Positions 21,640 through 33,357 of a stretch of DNA of 64,000 bases are shown here, piece by piece; the first letter of the stretch is position 1; each line of letters begins with the position of its first letter. The translations under genes and the position numbers were made by a program. Source of the DNA: Ichthyophis bannanicus (Eukaryota > Chordata > Amphibia > Gymnophiona > Ichthyophiidae); NCBI GenBank assembly GCA_033557465.1, contig CM066035.1, forward strand, positions 897,915,309 through 897,979,308. The letters run 5' to 3'. Below the pieces are notes generated by a model. The model was given only the letters and a program-made list of their open reading frames with translations, was not told the origin of the DNA and ran no database searches.

Positions 21640-24269
21640 TACCATGCCATACCAGCACCAAGCCCAAGAACACAAACTGTACCAACCCTACCTATGAAAA
21701 GTCAGCACTGCAGATATTCTAGAAATGGTTCCCGACTTGTAGTCCATGGACCCCCTGAGGTCCATGAGACCATTACAGGGAGTCTGCACAACACGAAAAG
21801 AGAAAGAAGAGAGAGGCCAGAGGAATGAGAGAGAAAGAGGCTGAGACTGGCGGGGGGCTCGGTGGAGGGAAAGAGGCAAAGATTAATGGAGAGTAGAAAG
21901 GGAAGAGAGAAAAAAAAGAGGGCTAGTGGGGAGGTTTGGTGCTGAGGGAAGGGGTCCAGGAAGAGTGATGACAATGAACTGGGATTTTCTGAACTTTTTG
22001 GATGTTAATAAAGAGTCCCCACAACCTAAAAAGTTCGGAACCTTTGCTTTAGAACACCCGAGCATCTGTACACCTTCAGTTGGGAAAAGAGAACGAGCTG
22101 GACCGCTGCGATTCCTACATAGAACCTACAGAACTTGTACACAAAATCCTTCACTTTCTTAACACATGCAAAGCACAGAGACACCATCACCTAACAAAGA
22201 ATAAGAGATTATACATTAGAAAAAAATATGCAGACAAAAATGAAATAGAAAACCCAAAAGACAGACTCTGCGATCTGTGGAACACTGAAGAAAAAGAACG
22301 AGAAATATATTATTTCCTGAGCTATAAGAAATGCACATTTTCAAATCGGACATATTTTGTTCTCTAAAAACGTATATTATTTTGTACTGTTGTCTGATCA
22401 TTTTACTTTTTCCATCTGGGGTTATCCTGGTCTTTTACCACATCCTCTTGTTGGTTGTCTTCTAAGTCCTTTTCCAGGATCTCATTTTCATTTTCTGTTT
22501 CTTCACTCTCCCTATCTTCTTTCCTTCCTTCCTTCCTTCCCTTCATCTCTTTCTAAACTTGATCCTTCTGGTTCATCTTTTTTCCTTCATTTTTCTCAAC
22601 ATCCTTTATACCTACTATAGCTAAACTTAGTTCCTCTTTGTTTCCCTCCTCTGTTCTTCAGTCTCCCTCTTTTCAACTTTCACTGACGTAACTAGCTTTC
22701 CATGTCCTAATCTCACCACCCTTGTCCTCCCATTCCCCACATCTCAGTCATGTTTCTATCTCTCTCATTCCTTCTCCAGCCTCCTACTATCTCATTTGTC
22801 ATCCACTTTCTAGTCTCCCATTTCCTCCCTCTGTACTCATCCTCTCCCAAGTCTCATCTACCTTCTTCTGGTTCCCATCCCTAATCAGCCCCAGCTCCTT
22901 CCATATCACCCATCTCCTCTCCACTTTCCGTCCCTCTCTTATGTCTTACTCTATCCAGGCTTCCATTTCCCCTTTCACCTCACCCATCTCTACCCTTTCT
23001 CACCTCTTTTAAGGACCTGGTCCTTTCCTTTGTCTCTCACCTACTCTGTCCTTTTCAACTGCCTCCCAACTCCTCCAGATCCTTTCTTCTACCCATATTT
23101 CTGCACTGTCTCACAGATCTACTCATACCCCTCGCATAATCCTCTAGTCCTACCGACCTCCTAATCTCTGGTCAACTTAGTCTCCATTATCCCCCAGCCA
23201 GGGCCAGTCCAAGGACTTTTGCCACCCCAGGCAGGCCTACTTTGCCACCCATGCTGCGCTGTGCCACCGCCCCCCCCCCCATCATCTCGCTTGAGAGAGG
23301 GAGCAGCATGACAATCCCCTAATGTAGCAGAAGTTCCGCAGCAGGCCTTAAAAGTGCCCCTATCTGTGCACACATACCTGTGCCCTCACGGCCTGCTGCT
23401 CTTGACCTGTGCCCTTCCGATGCAACTTCCTGTCCCTTCTGACAGGACATTGTGTCAGAAGGGGCAGGAATGGCAGGCCATGAGGGCATGCACACAGGAC
23501 ACTTTAAAGTCTGAAGCAGCCATCGATTTAAAAAAATTTGGGGGGAGCCAGGGTCGCCGTGCCACCTGCTGGGACCTACTGCCTAATTCTACTAGCGGAT
23601 AGACCAGCACGGCCTCCAGCTAATTCCCAAGTTACACTCCCAATACCCAGCTGATCCTAGTCTTTTCTTCTGTTCTCCCATGCAATATTAAAGTCCCTGT
23701 TCTCCTGCATACCTATGTCCCCAGTACCTGCTCTCCTGTCTCCTACTCCCCTTCTTCAGTACCCGCCCATCTACTTTTTCCTCCTTTCCCCAGCATCCTT
23801 ATTTATATCCTTCCCTCTCAATCCTTCCCTGCATGTAACCTTGTTTCTTCCCCCCACACAAACTATCTGTCCAACCCTCCCTTCTCATTCCCTTAGCTTC
23901 TGCCTTTTCCCCAGCATCAGCCTCCTCAGCTCTTTCGCCTCAGCATCAGTCCCCTTCCAGTTCCATGCCCTCCCCAGAATTAGCCCCTTTCCAGTCCCAA
24001 CCCTCAGCATCAGCTCCCTTCCAATTCCATCTCCCCCAAACCCAGCAACAGTCCACTTCTAGTCCCAGCCTCCTCCCCCCTCAGATCCAGCACAGCCCCT
24101 TTCCAGTTCTAGTCCCTCTTCCCAGACTTATCATCAGCCCTTTTCTGTCCCCCTCCCCCCCCCCCCAAGCATCAGTCTCAGCTAACTATCTCATTTCCCT
24201 CCCCTTCCACAGCTGTATTTCCCTTCGCTCTCACGGCTCTTGCCAGTGACTGCAGGAGAGCGCAATCAG
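21640..24269 (+). repeat. Long C/T-rich interspersed repeat, copy 1
   Basis: This shares ordered blocks with 32650-36180. First comes a 5' part with CCTACCTATGAA.AGTCAGCACTGCA (21690-21712). An A-rich part follows with AAATATGCAGAC and CTCTGCGATC (22225-22280), then TGATCCTGGTCT-like sequence, then more than 1 kb with very few G on the plus strand. It closes with loose minisatellite units of CAGCATCAG(C/T)CCCTTTCCAGT type (23915-24180). A CTTC microsatellite is at 22520-22540. Frames here are low-complexity. The class is unknown. Confidence 0.6.
23190..23620. repeat. Imperfect palindromic insertion within the C/T-rich repeat
   Basis: The C/T strand bias is interrupted by a balanced-GC block with a strong hairpin. 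TTCCTGTCCCTTCTGACA at 23427-23444 pairs with TGTCAGAAGGGGCAGGAA at 23453-23470, one mismatch, 8-base loop. Weaker outer pairing runs to about 23340 and 23515 (GGCCTGC/GCAGGCC, GTGCCCTC/GAGGGCA). It resembles a foldback MITE; copy 2 of the host repeat lacks this block. Confidence 0.55.
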
Positions 24270-24694
24270 GGGAGTGAAGAGAAACACCCCCCATGATTGT
24301 GAATGGTGAGGCAGATTTTTGGCATCCCTAAAGCTTGGGCATCCCAAGCCAATGTATCACTGGCTCGCCCCTTAAGCCAACCCTGCCAAGCATTATTGCA
24401 CAAATACCACTATTTCAAATACATGACGTTCATGTTACAGTTCTTTTATCTTATGCTTTCAGAACACTCATTTTCTTCAGAATACTTCAATTCAGCATAT
24501 CAGATAAGTACTCCTTTTTAAATACTTTTACTCTCAAGTGAAAATTATTTTACAATTTAACTAGTTTCTTTCCTGTAATTTCTTTCTTTTCTAGGTAACC
24601 AGGATCTCAGGTTTCCAGCACCCAAACTACAGGTGTGTTTTTTTTTTCTCAGATTTCTTCAACAGAATTTTTTAGTAAATGTCTTCAAACTTCT
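24270..24694. other. No gene; short dispersed repeat piece
   Basis: 24350-24393 is a minus-strand relative of the GGCTGGCTCAAGG repeats at 2835 and 3795. The remainder is AT-rich and unrecognised up to the DIRS terminus. Confidence 0.45.
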
Positions 24695-24860
24695 TGTTCT
24701 CCAGGAAGAAGCAGGAAGTCGGTCCTCACTTATGGGTGACGGCACCGATGGAGCCCGCGCGGAACAATTCCCCAGCTTTCAAAGAAAGCCTTTGGGATTG
24801 CTGCCACACATGCGTGGTACTCTTCCCACCCAAGGGTGCCATCTTGCTCAGTCTCCCTTT
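24695..24860 (+). repeat. DIRS 1 left inverted terminal repeat
   Basis: It begins GTTCTCCAGG and includes TCGGTCCTCACTTATGGGTG and AACAATTCCCCAGCTTTCAA. It is the reverse complement of the right terminal repeat, with scattered substitutions. Confidence 0.9.
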
Positions 24861-25097
24861 TTCCGGAGCCCTTCAGATGCATGTCCTCATCCCTCGGAAA
24901 AAGTTTTTTTCTTCTCAGCCCTTTGGCCTTTCTTCCGGTCCTCTCCTGTCCTTCCTGATGCTTCTGCTTGGGCTGTGGGCCAGGGGATCCCTATTTTTCC
25001 CTTCTTAATTTTTTCGTACTTCGGGCCCTTTTCGGGCCCTTTTTTTTACTCGCCGTTCTTGAGGATTTTCGACCTCACAGGGGCTCTTTTTGCCCCC

Positions 25098-26931
25098 ATG
25101 GCCACTGGCTTCAAAAAATGTGGCAGATGCTCCAAAAACATGTCGCTCACAGACACCCACGACTGTTGTCTGCGGTGCCTGGGGGCTGACCACAACCCGT
25201 AGCTCTGTTTGCTTTGCAAGAAAATGTTCGCTAAGGCCTTACAAAGCCGTAAGCAGAAGTCAGATGACATTTTCCATAGGTCAGCACTGGAGTCCCCGGT
25301 GGCGCCTCACTCTACCGATCCACCACTCGTGGAGTACCCCGCAGTGACTCCGCGTCCCAGGCGTCACTCTGACCAGGGTTAGCCCTCCCCGGCGCTCCCA
25401 AGAGTCAGACAAGGAGCGGCCCCAAAAGGCGACGGTGCCAGGTCTCCGGAGGGTCGTCCCGGTAAGGACCCCCTCTTCTCCTCCACGCCAGACCCGGTAA
25501 CCCTGGCGTCAGCATCCCAGGAACCCACTTCTGAGTGGGAGTCCCATATGCTGGCACTAGAACGCAGCATTTCTGCCTTCCTAGCTGCCCAGAAGGCGCT
25601 CTTGCCCAGCACGGCTGGCTTGTGCCCAGAGGCTGAGGGTCCATCGACTCTGGTCCCGAGAACTGCTTGGAAACATCCAAGAGCCATGGGCTTTGTGAGG
25701 GTCCGTGGCATTGGTCTCACTCACCATCCCATTCCTAGGGGGTGCGGTCATCCAGAGTCAGTGCCTCCGGCTCCAAGCGGGCCTTGGCCACCGGACATGG
25801 GGATCAGTCCGACTCAGAGTTCTTCTCGGACCTCTCAGGCTGGTAATTGGATAGGGACATGTCCCCTGAAACCTGTGCCCATTGGGACCTTCCTTTGGAC
25901 CCGTCCCCGCCTGCCTCGCAAAGGCGGTCACCCCCCCGAAGATACCTCTTTCTTGGTATTCATGTGGGATATGGCTCGGGCCCTCAATCTGCCCATGCAG
26001 ACTGAGGAAGAGCCAAGGGCAGAGGAGCTTGACATTTTGCAATATGAATCTCCTCCAAGGGAGACTCTCATGGTTCCTATACCGTCCATCCTGACCCGGC
26101 TGCTCCTCCATATGTGGGAAGCACCCGCCTCGGACCCTATCATCAGTAAAAGACTCGATGCTATGAACAGAGTCCAGCGTGGCCCTGGGTTTTGAAGCCC
26201 AGCTTCCTCATACCTCCATGGTAGTGGAATCCACGATGTGGAAACAGAAGAGCCCGAAGTCGCATTCTTCGGTTCCACCGGGCAGGGTATCCCATGCCCT
26301 CGATGACCTCAGGCGTAAGGCCTACCAGGGATCCATGCTAGCTTGTCGCATCCAGGCATACCAATCGTAAATGGGTATGTTTCTTCGTGATCTCACTAAA
26401 GAGCTCAGTGGTTTCACCACGGGCCTCGAAGGTGACCACCTCCTTCGATTCCAAACCCTTCTGAAATTGGCTGTGGACTGCTCAAAATACCTTTCTCGCG
26501 CTGCGTATGATGGGTTCAAGACTTCCGCCTGGGTGGCAGCTGCTGGCATCGGAACCCAGCGTCAAGCATGGCTCCAGTCCTCAGACCTGGAACTGTGGGT
26601 CCAGGAGAAACTCTTGGACATTCCCTGTCTCGGCGAACAACTGTTTGGCAAGCCCATGGAGGACAAGGCAGCCGAAATCGAGATAGAGTTCATAACCCAT
26701 ATCCGTCTCTCTCGGAAAACCTCGTCCCTCTCCCGAAAGAAACAGCACAGCAAGAAGCCCTTCTTTCAGAGGAAGGGACTTCCTTACTGGGGATACCCTC
26801 CTTATCCTCCTGCCTCGGCACCGATGCCCAGCATCCAAGGCAAGGGCAGAGCTCAGAGCCACCGTAAGCCTAAGGGGCCCAAGTCACAACCACAACCACC
26901 GGCGCCACCCCAACCAGCTCCGGGGTTTTGA
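25098..26931 (+). pseudogene. DIRS 1 gag-like ORF, broken
   Basis: The N-terminus at 25098 (MATGFKKCGRCSKN) carries a Cys/His pattern C-x2-C-x9-H-x2-C-x2-C-x4-H, then a stop at 25200-25202. Later parts are open at 25548-26195 and 26371-26931. The latter includes a helical domain (FLRDLTKELSGFTTGLEG, CSKYLSRAAYDGF, WLQSSDLELWVQEKLLD) and a basic, Pro-rich tail (KKQHSKKPFFQRKG). DIRS 2 has the same N-terminal pattern, so it is a family feature. The protein presumably packages element RNA. Confidence 0.75.
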
Positions 26932-26937
26932 CATCAC

Positions 26938-28520
26938 ATGCATAGCCTCTCATCCCCCACTGGTGCTTCCGCCAGTAGGAGGACGTCTGTCCCTTTTTGC
27001 TTCCGAGTGGGAGGCCATCACATCGGACACCTGGGTCCTCCAGGTTGTCCAGGACGGTTATTGTTTCCATCTGGACAGACTTCTCCCTCCCTTCTCCCCA
27101 GTGGAGCCTACTCGGCTTCCCTCACACCAGGTTTACTTAAAGCTAGAGTTGAAAACCTCCTCAGTCAACGGGTGGTCGAAAGAGTCCTGCCGCATCTCCG
27201 TGGTTGGGGGTTCTACTTCCATTACTTCCTTGTTCCGAAGAGAACAGTGAGCCTGCACCCCATCCTCGATTTCAGGAACCTGAACAAGTTTCTGGTGAGG
27301 GAGAAATTCCAAATGCTGTCACTTGGTGTCCTGCTGCTCTTCCTCCGGCAGGGCGATTGGCTAAGCTCCTTGGATCTTAGAGACATGTACGGCCACATCC
27401 TTGTTCACCCCAAGCACAGGAAGTTTCTGTGTTTCAGGATGCAGGGGGAGCACTATCAGTACAGGGTGCTCCCCAAATGCCTTTCGGTGGCCGCAGCCTA
27501 CCTCCGGCTGCAGGGCATATCCGTCTACCCCTACCTAGATGATTGGCTCGTCACAGGTGCATCGCCCGGGGAGGCACACCTCTTGGCATCGCGCATGGTC
27601 CTCTTCCTTGAGCGCCAAGTCCCACCTCGAACCAGTGCAGGCACTGGAGTTCATCAGTACACTGCTTGACATGGAACAGGCGACCGCCTTCCTCCCCCAG
27701 CATGTGCAGACTGCCTCCGCGCTCTGGCTGCTAAGACCCAAAGCCGAACCAGGGTCTCGGCGCGAGCCATGCATATGCGAGCGGCTCAATGGTGCCTCAG
27801 AGCGCAATGGTCCCAAGCCTCAGGTCTCGGTCTCACGCAACCTATCCAGTTCCCTGGATTGGTGGCAGAATCTCTGAAGCTTGCTTCGAGGCATGCCCTT
27901 CCAGGCTCTGCAACACAAGCTCATCCTGATGATGGATGCCTCGTTGTTGGGCTGGGGAGCCCACTGCAACAACCTCCTTACACAGGGATGGTGGTCACCC
28001 GAGGAATCTTGTCAGCAGATCAACCTGCTCGAACTTCGAGTGGTCCGGCTGGCCTTGAAGGTCTTCGAACACCACTTGCGGGACAAGTTGGTGCTCGTGC
28101 AAACTGACAACAAGGTCACGATGTTCTACATAAACAAGGAAGGGGGTATGGGCTCCTGCCTCCTCTGTTGAAAGTGGTTCTCCTCTGCTCCTTCGCATGA
28201 AACTGAGAGCTGTCTACCTCCTGGACCAAGACAATGTCCTTGCGGATGGGCTCAGCAGGCTCCTCCATCCGCACGAGTGGCGCTTCAGTCTGGAGGTGGC
28301 CCTGTTTCGCATTTGGAGGACTCCATCCACAGACCTGTTCGCCAGCTCTGCGAATGCTGATACCGCACCCGAGTAGGGAAAGCCCGGATGCATTCCTCCT
28401 GAACTGGACCTCTGGGCTTCTATATGCATTCCCCCCCACCCCCCTCATAGCAAGGACCCTCCACAAAATTCAGCAGAACCGAGCATTGGTCATTTTTGTG
28501 GCCCCCTCATGGCCTCGGTA
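26938..28520 (+). pseudogene. DIRS 1 reverse transcriptase and RNase H, broken
   Basis: The RT runs from 26975 to 27669: LVPKRTVSLHPILDFRNLNK, GDWLSSLDLRDMYGHILVHP and the catalytic YLDDWLVTG at 27531-27557. A frameshift follows near 27610. RNase H is at 27881-28171, with LILMMDASLLGWGAH, INLLELRVVRLAL and VLVQTDNKVTMFYINKEGG giving the D, E and D residues. Its tail (VLADGLSRLLHPHEW, then LFASSANAD) shifts frame again. The domain order RT then RNase H matches DIRS pol. Confidence 0.88.
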
Positions 28521-28590
28521 GCCTTGGTTCCCGCTTCTCCTCCAACTCTCGTCGGAATCCCCGGTCCCCCTAGGCAGTGCCCTGGGTCTG

Positions 28591-29635
28591 TTGACACAGG
28601 AAGAGGGACGGGTGCTGCACAGGAAACCTGGACTCACTATCACTGACAGCTTGGCGGCTGAACGGGTCTCTTTAGCCTTGCTGTACCTCCCAGAGGAGAT
28701 AGAGGAAGTGCTACTCGCATTGAGGAAGGGCTCGACGAGACGGTCCTACACTCTCAAATGGCGACACTTCTTGGTCCAGATCGATCTGTCCTCCTGTTCT
28801 ACCCGATGGGTTCTCCAGTACCTCCTCCAACTCTCGCGGGTGGGGCTGAAATCCAATTTGGTCAGGGTTTACCTGAGTGCCATTTCAGCCAACCACCTCC
28901 CCATCGAGGGTAAACCCCTCTCGGGCCAGCCACTGGTTTCCCGTTTCATGTGGGGCCTCTTACTTTCCAAGCCCCCTGGCCAGCCTCCACTGACAGAGTG
29001 GGATCTGAACATCGTGCTCATGCAACTGATGCAGCCACCATTTGAGCTGATGGCGACATGCTCACTTCGGCACCTTTCCCGGAAGGTAGTCTTCCTGGTG
29101 GAGCTGACTTTGGCATGGCGAGTCAGCGAACTTCAAGCCCTCATGGCTGAGGGCCCTTACACCAGGTTTTACGGGAACAGGGTAGTCCTTCGCACTCGCC
29201 CTAAGTTTCTACCGAAGGTTGTCTCGGATTTCCATCTCAGCCAAGAGATAGTCTTACCGACTTTCTTCCCGAGACCTCACGCCGACCAGCCATCGGCCGT
29301 CCTGCATACCTTGCCTGCAAGAGGGCTCTCGCCTTCTACCTGCAGCGCACCCAGAGTCCGACAGGCACTTCATTCCCTACGATCCCAACCGTCTGGGGCT
29401 TGCAGTCACCAAGCGCACCCTCTCCATCTGGGTGGCGGACTGCATTGCCTTTATCCAGGCAAAGGCTGGGGCGCTGCTGGATTGACGAGTCACCATGCAC
29501 GGCATCGGTGGCTTCGCTGCGCTCAGTGTCTCTGACAGACATCTGCTGGGCTGCGACCTGGTCTTCAGCAAATACTTTCGCTTCACATTACTGCCTGGAG
29601 AGGCAGCACCTTCGGCCAGGCTGTACTCCTTAATC
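28591..29635 (+). pseudogene. DIRS 1 tyrosine recombinase, frameshifted
   Basis: The open frame 28591-29535 carries the N-terminal core-binding helices (STRRSYTLKWRHFLVQ, LVRVYLSAISANH) and the box A arginine context VELTLAWRVSELQALM. The C-terminus continues in another frame at about 29400-29633, with SLTDICWAATWSSANTFASH followed by the catalytic tyrosine (HY near 29586-29591). DIRS recombinases integrate circular cDNA without a duplication. One frameshift near 29330-29400 inactivates it. Confidence 0.88.
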
Positions 29636-29793
29636 TGTTTGGGGTATAAGCAACTCCTGCCCTCTGACCCTTCTTCTGCAGCTACCGGAGCTTGGGACCC
29701 GTGGACTCGGGCTCCCTTCAGATCATTGGCTTCTGCTCACGGCTTCGCAGAGGCACTTTGCTTGCAGGTTTCGGTAGCCTGTAGCTGGGGAAT

Positions 29794-29892
29794 CCCATAA
29801 GTGAGGACTGACTTCCTGCCTGTTCCTGGAGAAAGCGTAGTTACTCACCTGTAAAAGGTGTTCTCCAGGCAGAGCAGGAATCGGTCCTCACT
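29794..29892 (-). repeat. DIRS 1 internal complementary region
   Basis: 29794-29829 (CCCATAAGTGAGGACTGACT and on) complements the left terminal repeat. 29830-29892 (GCGTAGTTACTCACC, CTCCAGGCAGAGCAGG and on) complements the outer end of the right repeat. In the DIRS model this block templates circular cDNA closure. Confidence 0.85.
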
Positions 29893-29954
29893 ACCCTCCC
29901 ACCTCCCCTTAAAGAATTGCTATCCCTTTTTTCTTCCCTTGCCATCCACTTGGT

Positions 29955-30162
29955 AGGGCTCTAGCTATGGGACCCGACTGAGTAAGATGGCACCCTTGTG
30001 CGGGAAGAGGACCACACATGCATGGCAGCAATCTCAAAGGCTTTCTTTGAAAGCTGGGGAATTGCTCCGTGTGGTCTCCGTCTGTGCCGATGTCACCTGT
30101 AAGTGAGGACTGATTCCTGCTGTCACTGGAGAACACCTATTACAGGTGAGTAACTACGCTTT
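29955..30162 (-). repeat. DIRS 1 right inverted terminal repeat
   Basis: This is the reverse complement of 24695-24860, extended outward by about 30 bp (ACAGGTGAGTAACTACGC near 30142-30159), the extension expected for the longer DIRS terminal repeat. Confidence 0.9.
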
Positions 30163-30548
30163 AAGTGCAAAGCCTTCTTGGTAACTGTCAGGGGCATGAA
30201 CAATATGTTCCTGGCATTCATGTGCTGATGCGTACCCTAATGCATGGTGCAAATACCGCGGGGGCATTGAATGTCACTTACAGTGGTGGTGTTAGGTGCA
30301 CCCACTCTAATGGCACACTGACAGTGCACAATATGTCCTCCCACACTAACTACAATGGACTCACCACACCCACTCTCTGCTCCTACCCGCCCATTCAGTA
30401 CCCCAACGCATGAAGGGCAGTTAGTGCATGAATTAGTATGCGACAATTGTCATGCCCCGCGGTAACAGTTATCCTAGGCCTGAACACACAGTTATTGCAC
30501 ATGAAAACGCACATTAACTGCTTAGCACACTTTAGTAAAAGGGCCCCT
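30163..30548. repeat. Partial TIR-type repeat ending TTTAGTAAAAGGGCCCCT
   Basis: The right terminus at 30531-30548 matches those at 3337-3359 and 2155-2167. The left partner was not found; the DIRS element may have interrupted or replaced it. A small foldback follows: AAGCTGAGCC at 30560-30569 with GGCTCAGCTT at 30605-30614. Confidence 0.45.
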
Positions 30549-30891
30549 GAATTTCCTTGAAGCTGAGCCACAAGTTTTAAAATACTTTTTTTTTCCACTG
30601 GTGAGGCTCAGCTTGAATTTACAATTCACTCGGCTCCCTGAAAGCAAGCTTATAGCTCCAATTTTCCCATCTTTGATTTGTGAATCAAAAAACCTTTCTT
30701 CTCAAAGAACAACCACGATCAGCCAAACTCTCCTAAACATGACTAAAAGTAGTCTCAGTTTCTGCAGTCTCTTGCTCAACATCCCATTTTAAGTATTTCA
30801 GGCTCGTCCAAAATCAATAACAGAGGAAGTGACAGCAGAATTTCTCACATTGGCATCAGATAGGTTTCTTTCTCTGAGAAAAGCCAGACCA

Positions 30892-31254
30892 AGGAGTCCT
30901 TTTACTAGAGCCTGCTACGGCTGTGCACTTAGCATGTGTTACAAATGCACGTTTATATTTATTAAAATTTGCTAACTTCAACCTAACTCTTCATTAGAAA
31001 GTCTCCACGATGTCAGTCCCCGGCAGCTAACGCGCAACTGAGTACAATTAACGCAGATGCACCAATGATACCTATGGAGGGATTGTTAGGTGCTCATGTG
31101 TTAATTTGCTCTCCATGCCCACACTCGGCCCCTAACTCACCCATTTTTCCACATCAGCGTTTGAGTGCCAGTTATTGCTAGCATTCAGAGTGGTCAGTTG
31201 CCGCATGCTATGACCCACATTGAATGGTTAGCAGTGCTTAGTGAAAGGACCCCT
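30892..31254. mobile_element. MITE with imperfect terminal inverted repeats
   Basis: Left end AGGAGTCCTTTTACTAGAGC; right end GCTTAGTGAAAGGACCCCT, whose complement is AGGGGTCCTTTCACTAAGC. Length is 363 bp with no coding frame. It belongs to the group of repeats ending in TTTACTAAA-like termini. No clear target-site duplication was found. Confidence 0.65.
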
Positions 31255-32649
31255 AAATTCGTAAGAAACCTCTCTGACGCTTACCAGGCATTTCGCTGAC
31301 ATGTTTTCCTCAGGGAGGGGGGAAAAAAGGCCTCGTACGTATTTAAAATTCTTTCTCCCAAAGCTTGTTAGAATTAAGATTCTTTATGAATACTTTTATA
31401 AGCCTTATTCAGTCAGTTTCAGTCAGTTATTTTATTGAGTGACACTCTTAGTCGGACAGATCTATTTTAAAAGTGATTTCTGTCAGAAAACATCAAATTA
31501 CTGTGGCAGCCTTCTCATTTCACAGCTCTGCCACCTTTCAGAGACGTGAGACCAGCACTCAGGGCCTTATTGAAGTTCTGGGCCCCCATAGGCACAACAT
31601 TTTGAAGCGCTGGTTTTGGTCAGAGGGAGGGGAAGAGTCTGTGTTACCTCCCCCTCCATAATTTTATTTAGGGGTCGTGCTTGCTGTTCCATTTACTGAA
31701 GTGTATAGGTTATTTAAGATTGCTTTGATTTAAAAAAAAAAAAAAAACAGAGGGGGTAATCGAATCTGCACACAAAAGTGGGTACAACCCTAAACAAAAG
31801 CATGGGGGAGGGGGGCAGTCTACAAAGAGCAGCAGATACAACTCTAGCCACCTTAAAACCGAAACAAGACTGAAGTAATGTGGTGGGGAAGATGGGGAGG
31901 GGTGTCTTTCTGTCAAGAAGAGAGAAAGTTCTTCATTTTATTGCCTCTGTGTTACAAGGGGCAATTAAATAATTAGCACTGTTGGCAGAAGGCACTGACT
32001 TCATAAGGCCTCCTAAATCTTGGCTGGGGGGCAGCTGTCTCTTGCCTATGCATAAAACTGGGCCTGCTGGCACTCTATCTTCCCTTTGAAAGGATTCCAC
32101 CAATACGTTCAAAATTGCTTTCACAACCATACAATTAATACTTTCCCCTAATGTTCAAACTATTAGAAATGTTCAGGGTTTTTTTTTTCTCTTTTCAGCC
32201 CTCACACAGCCGAGCCTCGCCCACGTCTTGCCTTTAGCGCAGCTTCTCTTCAACAGAACTAAGCATGATGGCATAAGATGCAGTAAGAATGACTGTTTAA
32301 GCAGGTGCACCCTGTTACCTGACACATGCTGCCCCACAACACTGCTCCTAGCACACGCATGATAAGCACGCACTTCACGGGAAAGCTGTGAACTTCCCCT
32401 GCCTCTCCTCTGTTTTAAATATACTGTGCTCCGGTCCAAAGTAAACGTAAAAACACCAAGTGCAATTGCTCCACAACCTCCTCGTGCGCTCCCTCCACAG
32501 CTGCACTCTCTGCCACGCTGCCGTTGAATCGTGTATACCTCTGCACATGGCAAAATGGAATTTAAAAAAAATTATTCTCCACAGCCTGACACCTCCCGCC
32601 ACCGCGGGAACATAAACGGAGGCGTCTGTCCCCAGGTGGTTCTGAGACC
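31255..32649. other. No gene seen
   Basis: Mixed-composition DNA with an A run at 31728-31746. The longest frame, minus strand 32173-32553, has no domain-like pattern and is basic and Cys-rich by chance composition. No repeat family was recognised. Confidence 0.45.
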
Positions 32650-32954
32650 CGCCAACAACTATGCCAGCCCCAAATCCAAGAACTCAAATCGTACCAACCT
32701 TCCCTACCTATGAATAGTCAGCACTGCAAATACTCTAAAACCCCTCCAAGCGGGAAAAGAGAACAGATTCCCGCAGGTTAACATAATCCTTCCCTCAATT
32801 TCACAAGGAAAGCACAGACCAATAAAGAAAAAGAAACTATGCTTTAGAAACAAATATGCAGACTGAACAATGAAAACCAGATTCTGTGAGCAGTGGATCA
32901 CTGAGTAAAGAGAGAGAAATGCATTTCCTCCGGCACTGAACAAAATACAGGGAG

Positions 32955-33357
32955 CCTCTAAAAGCTAAGGGGGAGGGGGCACATTCAAAGGCATTTTGGG
33001 GGTTTGCAGACTTGCTTTTCAACTACTTCAACCCCATAAATGCTGCTCGCCGGGATATCCAGTGGCACTACGTGCTATCCAGGTGAAACTCCCCACTGCT
33101 GTCTGGTTAGCATCGATGCATTCTGGGGGCGACACTGTTAGCTGCTGGTTGATGGTGTTATTCAGCTGCTGTCTGGGCGACACTGTTAGCTGCTGGTTGA
33201 TGGTGTTATTCAGCTGCTGTCTGGTTAGCTAAACCGCATAAAGTTAGGACAGGTGAAAGGCTGTTGTGGTTTTGCAATCCTGTTAGTGGGTGGATATCAC
33301 TGCTGTTCTGCACCGGTCGTCGGATATGCACCAATCCGGCACGGAATATCTGGGTTT
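32955..33357. repeat. Inserted block with a perfect 48-bp tandem duplication
   Basis: A unit starting GGGCGACACTGTTAGCTGC occupies 33127-33174 and is repeated without change at 33175-33222. The flanking text has GGATATCC motifs. The unit is a multiple of three, so the frame stays open through both copies, but there is no sign of a protein family. Confidence 0.7.

Larger units (their letters stand above)
24695..30162 (+). mobile_element. DIRS retrotransposon 1, structurally complete
   Basis: This 5.5-kb element has inverted terminal repeats, about 24695-24860 on the left and 29955-30162 on the right. An internal complementary region at 29794-29892 has one half that complements the left end and one half that complements the right end. 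That arrangement is diagnostic of DIRS elements. Between them lie gag, RT/RNase H and tyrosine recombinase frames in the normal order. All three are broken by stops or shifts. No target-site duplication is expected or seen. Confidence 0.9.

Noticed and set aside
24695..30162. An endogenous retrovirus or gypsy element
   Set aside because: Ends are inverted rather than direct repeats, there is no protease or DDE integrase, and a tyrosine recombinase is present: DIRS.
32173..32553. 126-codon minus-strand frame
   Set aside because: No recognisable motif, no neighbouring exon signal; chance opening is likely.
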